Assembly (NCBI RefSeq): GCF_030463565.1
Contig: NC_134653.1
Span: 32,611,150 to 32,675,149 of the forward strand
Reading direction: 5' to 3'
Origin: Pelecanus crispus
Taxonomy: Eukaryota > Chordata > Aves > Pelecaniformes > Pelecanidae
DNA: 64,000 nt
Shown here: one piece after another, positions 1 to 10,744 of the stretch
Layout: every line of letters begins with the position of its first letter
Position numbering within the stretch: the first letter of the stretch is position 1
Position numbers and translations under genes: made by a program
The notes under the pieces: generated by a model
What the model was told of the DNA's origin: nothing
Database searches by the model: none
The model's input: only the letters and a program-made list of their open reading frames with translations

Positions 1-660
1 GGGGGAAGGGGGAGCAAAACACATAGTGGTGAGCTTGCTTGTGACTTCCACCTGCTTCCAAGACTGCTTAAATCCAGAAACATTTCCTTTATATTTCCTT
101 TCTCAAAGTGAACCACCACACTACTCGGGGATATCATGGCTGGGAACTGCTACTTCACATGCTGAAGGAGAATCCATACCAGGCTGCCTGTGGGCCCTGT
201 TGGGATGCCTGTAGCTTCATTTCAATTTTTGAAGCCCCCTACCCTAAAGTGCTGCCTATCCTACTCCTTGTCTTTCAGAGCAGCCGAGTGTCTTCAGCCA
301 CAGCCCCAAAGCCTAAGTTCTCTGTAGCAAAACCTCCGCTTCCTCTGACAGCAGAGGGTTCACACCGCCACGTCCTCCTCAGAACCTACGCAGGAGGAAG
401 CATGAGAACAGTAACCATAGGCTTTACTCACCGAAATAACTGATTTAAGCATGGTGCATATTTATCTGCGCAGAATTATTTTCTATGGTTTGCACAACTT
501 AAGTATTTGAAAACTTCTTTTCCTCCTCTAAAAAATGCAAAGCACTCCATTTCCAACCTGTGACTCCTCTCGTCACTCGTGCGAGGGCTGGCTTGGAGCA
601 AACCGTGAGATGATGATAAGCTATACGCAGGCAGGTTTTCAGAGATTATTATAAACTTAC

Positions 661-1880
661 TTTCCCGAGGTGCTGGGCCTTTGAACTGGCTTCTGATGGG
701 TAACAATGCCATGTTCCCAATTAGCTTGGTATCGGAGTCCATTAAAGTTGAGTGGTAAGCCTACAGATGGGGCAGGAAGGCTGGTCATTAATGCTACCGA
801 AAATAGAAATTCCTGTATCTGATCACGTTTTCCCCCATGTCTTCATTGAATAGGAGTCAAGAGTCTAGCTCACTGCACAATCACTATTTGCTAATTAGGC
901 CCAGATCTCAGGGCCGTTCTGGTGAAGACCGTGAAAGCATCATCACCGGCACCATTTACAGTCGTGGTGGTGGGAGACGGGATAAAATTGGTGCGGCCGC
1001 TCTGCACGCGTTGCTTCATCCCCAGGCCGCCTGACCCCATTCTGCACCGCACCAGGGGGTAACAGCCCTGCTCTCCTGCCTAGGGATGGGGTATTGAGTA
1101 GGTAATTGAACGTTAGTTGGTCATTAAAAAAAAGATTGGTTTTTATTTCCATGTCTAGCTAATGATATTAGATCGTAATAAATAAAGCCAGGCTTAACAC
1201 ATACTCACACACTCAAAAAAGAAGACCTTTCTGTGCACTCTAAAACTGGTCTAAGTAAAAAAAAAAAAAAAAAAAATCTTTCTGCATGTAACAGATTCTT
1301 CTGGGGAAACTGATTTTTAACAACTGATTAGTTTTGTTTTAGGCACTTTCCAAACATTCCCACCATGCTGTGCCAGGCTACAGGGAAGCCTTCACCTCCC
1401 TGCAGGCGAGGTTTTGGGGAGGGAGAGGGGGATGCAGCTGGGGTGGAAGGGGTGGGTAAGCATCCCCTGGCAGAAAAGCAGTTTATTTCAACCCGAGGAA
1501 GGTGGTGTGAACAAAAAGCGCAGCTTTTACCACCCTCTCCCTCGCTGAAGCCGGGGGCTGCCGCCCCCCCAGCTGCGGGTGGATGCCTGGCAGGAGGAAG
1601 AGGAAGAGGAGGGCGCTGGCTGCGCAGCGGCCTCCCATAAAGAGCGATTCCCGGCTCTCCGCAGGCCTCCCCGCAGCTCCAGCCCCTCCACCTGTCCCGG
1701 GCAGCTGCCCCCGGCCGGACCCCGGCAGCAGAGCCCCTCTGGCAGCAGAGCCCCTCGCCCCCGGCCCAGGCTCGCACCCGCCCTCCCGGCCCGGCCCTGC
1801 GCCCCAAGCCCTCCTCGCCCCCTCTCTCCCCGCCATCGGGGCTGGCCCAGCGCCGGGTGCGAAGCCTCCCTCACCGGCAT
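661..1880 (-). CDS. ARPC3: ARPC3, Arp2/3 complex subunit 3 (partial, first two coding exons)
   Basis: ARPC3 (p21-Arc) is a structural subunit of the Arp2/3 complex, which nucleates branched actin filaments in the cytoplasm. Exon 1 coding is only six bases, 1880-1875 (ATGCCG, Met-Pro), followed by a clean GTGAGG donor. Exon 2 is 760-661, reads [20 protein letters not shown] and continues with [13 protein letters not shown], then a GTAAGT donor. The joined start [10 protein letters not shown] matches human MPAYHSSLMD, and the phases fit (0, then 1). Later exons (about 140 residues) are not found between 1 and 660, so the gene continues off the left edge. Intron 1 (761-1874) holds an A-run near 1258-1276 and nothing else recognisable. 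ARPC3 lies next to GPN3 on the same strand, as in human. Confidence 0.93.
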
Positions 1881-2330
1881 CTCGAAGGGCAGGCCGCGGT
1901 TCGGCGGGGCCGGGGCGGGAGGGGAGCGGAGAGGAGCTTGCGGCAAGGCTTCCTCCTCTGCCTGCGCTGCAGGAAATGAGGCAGCGGGGGCGGTGCGAGG
2001 AGGGGAAGCCGGAGCGGAGGCCTGCGGCGTGCACCGCCCCGGGAGGCGCCGCTGCTGCCAGAGCCCTGCCCGCACGGAGGCGCCGCTGCTGCCAGAGCCC
2101 TGCCCGCACGGAGAAGGGGCTCCCACAGCACGCTCAGAGGGGGACTTGTTTGCTTTCCACCCCCGCCATGAAGTTCCCCCCCTCCCTCTGCCTTTGCTGT
2201 GGCCGGCACTGCAAGTAACCCCTCCTCGGGCCCTCCGTGCCGCCCTTTTCTTTTCCAGCCGCCCTGACGCGTTGGTTCCTCGCTGGCAGAGGCGAGCTCC
2301 TGTCCCTGGCGAGGGCAGCGTGTGACAAGG
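1365..2330 (-). promoter_or_regulatory. ARPC3: CpG-island promoter of ARPC3
   Basis: This stretch is very GC- and CpG-rich and contains the ARPC3 start codon at 1880-1878, so the promoter and 5' UTR should lie at about 1881-2150 on the minus strand. No TATA box is obvious, as expected for a housekeeping island promoter. Long open frames here on both strands are products of base composition, not genes. The exact transcription start cannot be placed from sequence. Confidence 0.7.
2042..2109. repeat. 34-bp perfect tandem duplication upstream of ARPC3
   Basis: A 34-base unit beginning GGAGGCGCCGCTGCTGCCAG occurs twice back to back with no mismatch (2042-2075 and 2076-2109). It lies 160-230 bp upstream of the ARPC3 start codon, inside the CpG island. 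The identity of the two copies suggests a recent duplication or a polymorphic minisatellite. Confidence 0.9.
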
Positions 2331-2396
2331 GCGCAGGTGGGGACGCTTTGCTCGCAGCCGGTTCCTCTCCTGCGCGTTCGCAGCGCTCCTGGGCGT

Positions 2397-2502
2397 AGAA
2401 TCATAGAATCATCGAATCGTTTAGGTTGGAAAAGACCTTTAAGATCATCCAGTCCAACCATTAACCTACCAAGTCCACCACTAAACCAGTTAAGGGTAGA
2501 GA
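2397..2502 (-). mobile_element. CR1 3' tail fragment
   Basis: A minus-strand CR1 LINE tail. In the plus strand it reads from repeated AGAATCATAGAATC through TTTAGGTTGGAAAAGACC to CCACTAAACCAGTTAAGGG. Only about 106 bp are present. Its 5' end falls almost exactly where the second tail unit begins in the copies near 48.5 kb and 61.6 kb (CTCTCCCCTTAACTGG). It sits about 520 bp upstream of the ARPC3 start. Confidence 0.9.
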
Positions 2503-4688
2503 AGCAACCCCACGCCTCCCGGCTTGGCTGGATCGCTTGCCCTGACCCGACGTGCGAAGCGCAGCCGGCTGCATGGGGCGCTTGGCCTAAGCAAGCACAG
2601 AACGGGTCCAAACATTGCGTTTGGAGGGATGCAATATGTTGAGTCGCACGCTCCTCTTGCTGCCGAGCCGTACCCTTCCCCGTAATCCAGCCTGCTGAAT
2701 TTGTCCCTTGGTAAATGACTCATGGCGTGACCGAGGAAGGAAAAATGGGGAGATTCGGAAGGTGCGTCAAAGTGCAGGGCGAGAGTTTGTCCTTTCGACG
2801 CTCCGTGAGCGTGACTCATCCCAAGGAAGTGCCAGTCTGGAGGTGAGTTAAGCCTCCAAAGTTTTCCCGACATTTGCATGGTTTGATTCAGCCAGATCGG
2901 GTCCCGCCGTGATGCGATTAGCTCCATGCGGGCATAAAGACTTGCCTCGTCGTGAGGTTAACCTATGCCGTAACTATTCAAAAACAAATGCATTCAGGGC
3001 GTTTGACCCCATGTTTTAAAGCTTTGAAGACCTGATTTCTTTTTCACCTCTTGCTGGTGACCACAATGACTATCTCGAAACTGAAGTCTTGGCATTCGCT
3101 AATTGTCTGGAGCTGGGAGTAAGGTTTTAGAAATTCTGAGTATCACGAGACTTGTTGTAGAGGACGTAAGGCTGGCAAATTTTGGAAATGCTTTCTTTGA
3201 AAAACCATTTTAATAGCTTTTAGGTGGCACCTCACTTAACATTTTTTCTTTGTTCCCATTTAAAGGATCCCATGCCATCTTCCCCAACCTCCACATATGG
3301 ATTCTGGGGAGCCCTTTTCCTCTAGCCGTGCAGGATTTGCTGGTCTGTTGAACCTCTCCCCTTATCCTGGCTCTCCTTTGGGAAAAGCAGATCCTTACTT
3401 CAAAAATAAGCACCATATCAACAGTATGACCATTTAATGAAGAACAACCCTGCTGATGAATAAAAAAAAAAATGACACCTTCCAGACTAGTAGCAAGAAA
3501 CTACAGTAAACTCTGTGCCAAGCTGCTATCACACCCCAGGTTTAGGTAAGTGCAGTTGCCTCCAAATATTCAATCCTTGATTTGGTTTCCATGAAGGGGT
3601 ATCCTTGCACTCAGACATCTGCTAACTAAACCAAGCTGCTCCTACAAAATTACATCAATTGTTCTTATTCTACTGAAATATGTGGCTGTTCATATTTTGT
3701 GAGGATGGGGTTAATTTCTAATGCAGGGACAGATGACATGCCTACATAGAAGCATTCACTGATGTTAAGCATTTCACAACCATGAGGCCCTTTTTGGAAA
3801 ATATTTTAATTCAAGGACTCCATGAGTAAATCTCATTCCAAAGGGTTAAGGAAAAGGAAAGGTTGGTATGTACTGGGACATAAGCAGCAAAAGAACACAT
3901 CCTGAAATTCAGCTGAATGTAGCTAATAAATTGGGACTAATACATTTTAGGAGAAGCAATAAAACATGTTCTGAAACACTCAAGATGCCCCAGAAACAGT
4001 CTGTATATATAAAAACTATAAACAGTGAGAGGTAAATTCAGCAGTACATTTTCCCATAGGGCTTGAATTATTATCCCATATGAACAGTCTGGTAACAGCT
4101 ACACCTAATTCCAGAATTGATGCTACTTGCCTGAAAAATTCCTAAGACTATTTTTACATGTATTTAGTTACTTAGGTGAATATGTGCTTTGGAGATAATG
4201 CGCTAAAGTTTTGCTTCTCTGAAAGCACCACACATTGTACTATAGAGGCAATGTATGTCCGTAGTAGTAGTTCTTTATTCAGGGGAAAAAAAGGAGCTTA
4301 CTTATCTGTTGAATTCTTCATTAACTAACGTGGTTTCTAATGTGATAGCACAAGACCATCACTGAGTTCTACTTAAGCTGATTTTCTTTCTTTTAAGTGT
4401 TGTGCTGTGCTTAAGATATTATTCATTTATAAACCACTTAAAGCCATGTGCAAGTTGTACAAATAACAGCCTTAAGGTGGCTTAAAATCCAGGCTCTTCC
4501 AAAGTGAATGTAAAACACTCATGTTTTTCAAGAAGGGTGAGAGACCACCCGCTGACCAAATGTCCCTTTGAAGTTGGCAGTCCTCTCTGCCTAATTCAGG
4601 TTCAGTTCATGAAGTACAATTTTCACTCTTTAGAACAATTCTCTCCCATTTAATAATGAAACTAACTACTCAGTACTGGAGATAAATA
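2503..4688. other. Intergenic, ARPC3 promoter to GPN3 3' end
   Basis: Between the CR1 tail and the GPN3 3' end I see no exon, RNA gene or recognisable repeat. The first 450 bases are moderately GC-rich and the rest becomes AT-rich. Open frames here are short and have no recognisable similarity. Confidence 0.6.
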
Positions 4689-4863
4689 TTTATTACAATG
4701 TAATTATATTTGGCTTTGCCTCTTTTTGCAAATCATTAATTTTTTTTTTTCAAGCATTCCTATGCTTAAATGAGATACCTCTGTATGTGGGGAACTTTTA
4801 TATGCGCTAACACCAGCCTAGGTATTTTATAATACACACGCATAAGAATAAAAATTGTTTATT
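4689..4863 (-). terminator. GPN3: Candidate GPN3 polyadenylation signals
   Basis: Two minus-strand AATAAA hexamers (TTTATT on the plus strand at 4858-4863 and 4689-4694) lie about 160 and 330 nt past the GPN3 stop codon. Either could end the transcript. Cleavage sites cannot be fixed from sequence. Confidence 0.5.
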
Positions 4864-5019
4864 AAAATAGTTATAAGGTCATACAGCTCACTCTTCACTA
4901 TAAATATTAGTTCTCTTACAGATAAAACATCAAGTATGTTTATGTAGGGGTGGATTTTTTTTTTTTCATTTTTATTTTTTAACACAAGTATTTTCCTCCC
5001 ATTTTTGAACATCCGTTTT

Positions 5020-8000
5020 TTACTCATCCACATGATCTTGAAAGTATTCATCCACAAGAGCAGATTTATCTTCTTCACATTCCTGCCAAAAAGAAAACAA
5101 AAAAGGTAAAACCTGACTTTTTCCTAGTGGCTACTGTACATTGTCTGTTCTGTGACATTTTATTTTAGAAACCACCACAGGAACAATGTCTAATGTGGTT
5201 CCATAAAACACACAGCAAAGCTTTCTGAAAAGCAATTTGTTTCTACAGCTATCAAAACTGTATAGGTCAAAATCTAGATCCAGGTATTCTGCATACTTAA
5301 AGAGTACAAAACTGAATTAAAAAATGGAATAAAAACACTGGACTTGTTCCTTAGGATTTATGAGCCGAATAATAAAACTAGACAGGGCTTGGATTTCAAC
5401 ACAGCAGTCTTCTATCATGTATTTTATATGATAGAATTTACTCCTAATCTGTATCTCATATAGAACACATGGGTTCAACACAGGAATTATCAGAGGAGTT
5501 TGGACAGTCACGTAGGAAGAAATTGTAGTGGTCCTTTCTGACCTTTGAAGTTTAAAATTCCATTATTTTTGAAAACCAAGGCATTACTTTTAAACACAAC
5601 CATTTGATCAGTCTGCATATGCAAGATGATACTAGAGAATTTCAGTTTTGTAATTGTAAATGAAGACTATATAAGTATTGTCACTAAAAGACTAAACATG
5701 GCTTATTTCAAATCATATTAAGACAGTAATTTTTTAGCAAGGCAAAGAACGTATTTATATTACAACTTATATTATGGATCCTTTTTAATTTTTCACCTTA
5801 TCATCAGAAATACCTTACCTTTGGTTCCTTAAATTCAAGATCTTCTCCATACTGAATGGTAAAGTCTATGTGCTGCAGAACTATGTTTATACTTTCCTCA
5901 TCAGAGCGATCAAAAGGTAGAAATCGAACCATACCATAGTCATCAATCTAGAGGAAGGATTCAAAGGATGTTAATAATAAAACACAGTTAGTTAGTTCTC
6001 AGTCACAGCACTCTAAGCCACTTCCTTAAACCACACTTAACGTCTTCCTTGTCTGGACTCCTAAAATACTGTTTAAAGCCACACTCAGAACACCTGCCTG
6101 TCAGTCCTAGGTTCTACACAGTAGAAAAAGCTGTTTTCCAAAATTGCTAATAGAACAGGATTCACACAAAATGTATTGGCTACAATCCAAATGTTAGTAT
6201 CAAGAATCTTATGCTAATCTGAAAAAAAATCAAAAACCGAGTTAAAACAGACAAAAAGCAAAATGCTTAAGTGCCTGAGAATCTTTGAGAGCCTGGATTT
6301 GTTAACAAGTGTGGTAGGTAAATACATAGTTTTCAGGCGAGGCAGGGGAGAGTTATTATATATAGTACATACAATGTCTGTAACAGCACTTAAGTCAGCA
6401 ACCATACAGTATGGTTTATAAATCCAGGACTAAACTTAAGGGTACCAGTTAAAAAGCAATATACCTACCAATCCACATATAGATTTAGTCAATTTTTTAA
6501 ACATTTTGCTTTTCAATATATTTGTAGAATCTTCAATCATAGAATACATATCTGGATCTAAGTACCTGGGAGAAACAAAGTCATCATTAACATCGAAAGA
6601 ATCCTTGGCCACAGAGCAAATGAGTCATTGAGCTTTTATAGAGCTACCAAAACCATCTATCATTCTGTGATCTGAATGAACTAACTTCATATCAGGAGAA
6701 CTTAAAATGTTTAAAAATAGTTTTGGTAAGTATTTGAGTATCTCAGATTACAATTGCTAGTAGAAACAACTGAAGTGTTTTTCATTTTCTTTTTGCTGAT
6801 ATACTTGTATACTCAAGAAAGCTTTGAGGAAGACCATAGGGAAAAACTTTAATTTTGTAATTTTAGCCCAAATGTAAACGTAACACATAAGTAGTTCAGT
6901 ATCAGATAGGATCACCTCTGGTTTGGGTTTTGAAGTACAGTACCCTGGTGGGCACAGCACCCTGGAACGTTATTCAGAATGACGTTAAGTTATTCAAGAT
7001 AATTATTTACAGAAAAATCCAGAGATATGTACAAACATGGAGCTAGGCTTTTGACTCCAACTAAACTGTAAGCATCCTATCCAGACATTTAAAGACTATG
7101 TTTTATATCAAACAAATGCATCTTCTCCCATTCGAAAAGAGTATGTTTTAATTGTGGGAAACATTAAGACTGAATTCTGAGTGAAGTTTACCTCAAGATA
7201 TTACACTACAGAATGAGTAATTTTTTGGAACTTACTTTTCTATTTCCTTCTTGGCTTTCTTGCTCAGCAAATCCATTTTGGTCATGATGTTAATCTGTGG
7301 AATCTCTAAAGATATCATTGCACTGAGTGCTGCCAGAATTCCAGAGATAAACTTCAGGAATATGAAAAATGGTGTAGTTAAGTACAGAAAAACACAATAC
7401 AAACACGCAGGACACTCCACCACAGACCAAATCTAGTAAATATACGAAACATGGACACGAGGCCAACTGGGCAGTCCTTATCTCTGTTGGAAAAGGGAGG
7501 TGCGGAGCTTCCCATCTGCTATCTTATCTCCAGAGCCTCAAATCTGCATCTGCCGCTGAAAAGGCCATTACAGAACTCAAAGCCCATCTCAGGATTCTTA
7601 CTGCTAGATGGGGAAAGTGGCCTGCTCTCTCTCCAAATCTGAGAAAGCTCTCATAGAATCACGGAAGAATTTAGGTTGGAAGGGACTTTCAGAGGTTATC
7701 TGGTTCATACAACTGCTCAAACCAGAGCCAGCTTCAAAGTCAGATCAGGTTGCTCAGGGATTTTGCCCAGTCAACTTTTGAGTAACTCCGTGAACATATG
7801 CTACACAATCTCTCTGTGACCCTGTTCCAGTCTGACCACTCTCACAGTGCAGGTTTTCTTTAAATCCAACTGGCATTTTATTTGCTGCAACCTGTGCCTG
7901 AGGCAGCTGAAGACAGCAATCAGATCTCCCCTGGCTTAGCATTCTTTCCTCTGGGCTAAACAAACCCAGCTCCCTAAACTGCTCGGATTTCTTATTCTTT

Positions 8001-9190
8001 ATCAATATGAACTTTTACAACAGATTTCAAATGGATACCTTAAAAGATTCCACCATGAACTGAGAATCCACAAGAAAAACTCCACAGACATGGAATTCCC
8101 ACTGCTGAAGCTGCTCCACCAGCTGTTTCATCACTGGCAAATGTGTATAGAGTTCGATCTGACCTAGGGCACACTCAGGATTTTAGTATGCAGAAACGTG
8201 AAGCTAACAGGAGCAGTTATCAGTTATATAAATATGGGCATTGCACTTGATATGAAGAAAAGCTGATAGAGCATCATCCTTCTTTCCAGGCAACTCTGTA
8301 TTAGAATGAACTTGTAATGGAGAAGTAGAAAAGAAATAGCCAGGGGTTTTCCTCCCTTGACCTCCAATTAGCGTTAGTTAGCAGTTGCCGCGGCGTTCCC
8401 ACACCGTATGATGCTACTAAAAGCCAGCGCAGTCACCCAGATTAGCCTGGGAGCAAATTCACTTCTGAAACATCTGAAAGGGACTCTGACAACTGTTAGT
8501 AATACAAAAAAACCAACCAAACAAAAAAAACAAACAAAAAAACCCAACCAAACAAAAAAACCCAAAAGAAAACCCGTGTGAATGATTACGACCAACAGGA
8601 AAGAAAGTACTACAAATTTTACATTGCGTATGAAGAACGATACCAAAAGAGAGACATTTGTTTACCTGGGCAATCAAACAATATATAGTCATCCTCCACA
8701 TGCCCCAGGCTTTCCTCTAGCCAGTTAAAGTTATTGGCAAAATATTCCATGCAAAACACCAAGCCGCCATTGGGACCAAACCTTAAGGATTCATCTTCCA
8801 TGACGTCATCCACTTCGATTAACTCACGGATGTCTGCAACAACAGACACACGAGCCGGTTTTCCCTTCGTGCGCTCACCGTGGGGCCCACAGGCTGCCGT
8901 AAGCGGCCTCCCGCGCCCCCCGGCGCCCACCTGCCATGACGGGGTAGCTGAAGAGCTCCGCCGCCGGGTCCAGGTTGACCACCTGCACGGCGCGGCCCAG
9001 CGCCTCGCAGTGCTGCACCATGGTGGCGCAGTACGTGCTCTGCAAGGCACACACACGCCGTCAGCGACCGCGACACCGGCACGACGATGACGACCACCAC
9101 CACCGCCGCCGCCGCCGCCTCCCCGCCGCCCGCCCGCCTCACCTTCCCGCTGCCCGCCGGGCCCATCACCAGCTGCGCGTACCGCGGCAT
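5020..9190 (-). CDS. GPN3: GPN3, GPN-loop GTPase 3
   Basis: GPN3 is a small GTPase that works with GPN1 in assembly and nuclear import of RNA polymerase II. Eight coding exons join in phase: 9190-9143, 9039-8931, 8833-8666, 8163-8039, 7351-7236, 6565-6469, 5947-5819, 5082-5020. The sum is 855 nt, or 284 aa plus stop, equal to the human length. The P-loop GPAGSGKS spans residues 10-17 across the exon 1/2 junction. The defining GPN loop is GPNGG at residues 72-76. DCPG (switch II) ends exon 3, and NIMTKMDLL (the base-recognition TKxD motif) is in exon 5. All introns are GT-AG. The start has a strong context (GCCGCCATG). AATAAA signals on the minus strand lie at 4863-4858 and 4694-4689. GPN3 is head-to-head with DENR. 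Confidence 0.97.
7651..7987 (-). mobile_element. Older CR1 LINE fragment in GPN3 intron 4
   Basis: A minus-strand, 5'-truncated CR1 copy of about 340 bp. The tail end reads TCATAGAATCACGGAAGAAT on the plus strand. The minus-strand translation near 7900-7985 gives [13 protein letters not shown], matching the end of CR1 ORF2 ([18 protein letters not shown]). It is more diverged than the copies at 48, 58 and 61 kb, so probably an older subfamily. It lies in sense orientation to GPN3, between exons 4 and 5. Confidence 0.85.
8506..8575. repeat. A-rich (CAAAA)n-type simple repeat in GPN3 intron 3
   Basis: About 70 bases made almost only of A and C in CAAAC/CAAAAAAAC units. It may be a low-complexity A-rich tract left by a retroposed sequence, but no body of an element is recognisable beside it. 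Confidence 0.8.
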
Positions 9191-9860
9191 GGCGGCGGGC
9201 GGGCCGGCGGCCTCCCGCGCAACGGCGAAGCGGCGGCGAGCGGCCGCTCCGGCGCCCCGTAGCTCTCCTGGTCACGTGACCCGGGTCGCCTATGGCTCGC
9301 CCCCGCCCCGCTACGGCGAGCCGGCGGGCTCAAACCGCGCCACCGGCCACGCCACGCCCCTCCCCTCCCCTCCTTCCCCGTCACGCCGCGCGCGCGCTCG
9401 CCCGCCGGCGGCGCGCGCGGCTCTCGCGAGACGGCGGCGGCGCTGTGGAGGGCGCACGTGCCGCGCGGTGTGTGGGAACCGCCGCCGCCGGGGGAGGAGG
9501 AGCCGGAGCCGCCGCCGCTGCCGCGGCCTGAGGGGCCTCCCGGGTAACGCCGCGCCGCTGCCGCCCCTGGGCGCCCCCGCCCCTTTTCTGCGGGAGCCGC
9601 GCTCCGCCGCCGCCGCCGCCCCGCCCCGTCCCAGCGGCGGGCGGCCTGCCCCGGCGTCCCGCCGGCCTCCCCCCGCCGCGGCTGCCGGCATCCTTCCCCC
9701 CAGTTCCGGCACCTTCCCTCTCCCTCGGCGCTGCGGCTCTGCCTCCCCTCGCGGTGATCCCCCCTCCCGTCCCGCACCTCCGCGTCCTCCCCCCTCCGGT
9801 GCCCGGCGCCCTCCTTTCCCTCAGCTCTGCCCCCGTCCCACCACGTCCGCGATCCCCACC
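8890..9860. promoter_or_regulatory. Shared CpG-island promoter of GPN3 (minus) and DENR (plus)
   Basis: A dense CpG island covers GPN3 exons 1 and 2 and the DENR 5' region. Between the GPN3 start codon (9190) and a likely DENR non-coding first exon (about 9445-9543, ending at CCGG|GTAACG) are two perfect palindromes. They are GTCACGTGAC at 9271-9280 (E-box, the type bound by USF/TFE/MITF factors) and TCTCGCGAGA at 9422-9431 (a known core-promoter element of bidirectional and housekeeping promoters). No TATA box is seen. The arrangement fits a bidirectional promoter. The DENR first-exon borders are inferred. Confidence 0.75.
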
Positions 9861-10744
9861 ACGTCTGGTAGCCGGCAGCCTTCCCCTTCCCCCCGACCTG
9901 CCCTCGCTTTTACCCCCTACTGCCCAGCACCCTCCCTCTCCCATTTGGGATCTCCGTGGGTACTCCAGCATCCTTCCCTGCCGCCCCCCTACCGTGAACC
10001 CCACCACCGCTGGCACCCGGGCATTTTCCCTCAGCTCCCTTCCCTACCCAGGCACAGCTTGTACGGCATCCTGGCTCCGAGTCTTCTGCACACATATCCT
10101 GCTTGCTCCCGTGATCCTGAGGGACTTGATGCCTTGCAAACCCCTTCCCTGTTGACTCCTATTTTTTAAGCCCCTTGCCTGAAAACGTGTGCGTGTAATC
10201 CCTTATTAACCGTATTAGCGGGTTGCGTTTGGTTGCTTGTTTCATGGTGTTTGGGGTTTTTTGCCAGTGTCCCGGGATCAGATTGTAAATCTTCAGACAC
10301 TGATTTAAATGACCCCTTTCCTTTCCTTGTATACTGGCAGTACCTCCGCCTACTCCCCCAGTGCACCTGCTGTTCATGTGCCGCTGATTTAACGTGATAC
10401 TTCGCATTTTGCTTAACCCAGTATGTTCTATAATTCCATGTGTTGTTCTTGCAGATCTTTCTTCATTTTACGCTGCATTTTATGGCACTTGGGGTTTTCC
10501 CCCTTATGTGCTAGAGTTCCATGCTGCTTGATATCTTTTGCAGGCATTTTCCCCATATTTTTTCATTATTTCTTGACTCCTATATTTTCCACCCTGATCT
10601 CTCCTGCTCTTCTTACGAGTGTACCTGTTTTTCTCTGGCATTCGTCAGTCTCTGGGATTCTTGTTGAGTTGGGAAAGATGCGAATAACTTTAACCCAGAA
10701 CTTGGGTCCTGATCCTTTTGTTCTGTGACCTCCAGGCTTGTGAC

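Noticed and set aside
1-660. Further ARPC3 exons
   Set aside because: I looked for the conserved DTDIVDEAIYYFK exon on the minus strand and did not find it. This stretch is intron 2.
1483-2325. Overlapping frames of 200-250 codons on both strands at the ARPC3 promoter
   Set aside because: Composition-driven frames in a CpG island. Only the six-base ARPC3 exon is supported.
8801-8808. TGACGTCA in GPN3 exon 3
   Set aside because: It is coding sequence for the conserved VDDVME stretch, away from a promoter, and is best explained by the codons.
9190-10744. FAM216A expected beside GPN3 from human order
   Set aside because: No FAM216A exon is visible on either strand. The space holds only the CpG island and the DENR 5' UTR intron.
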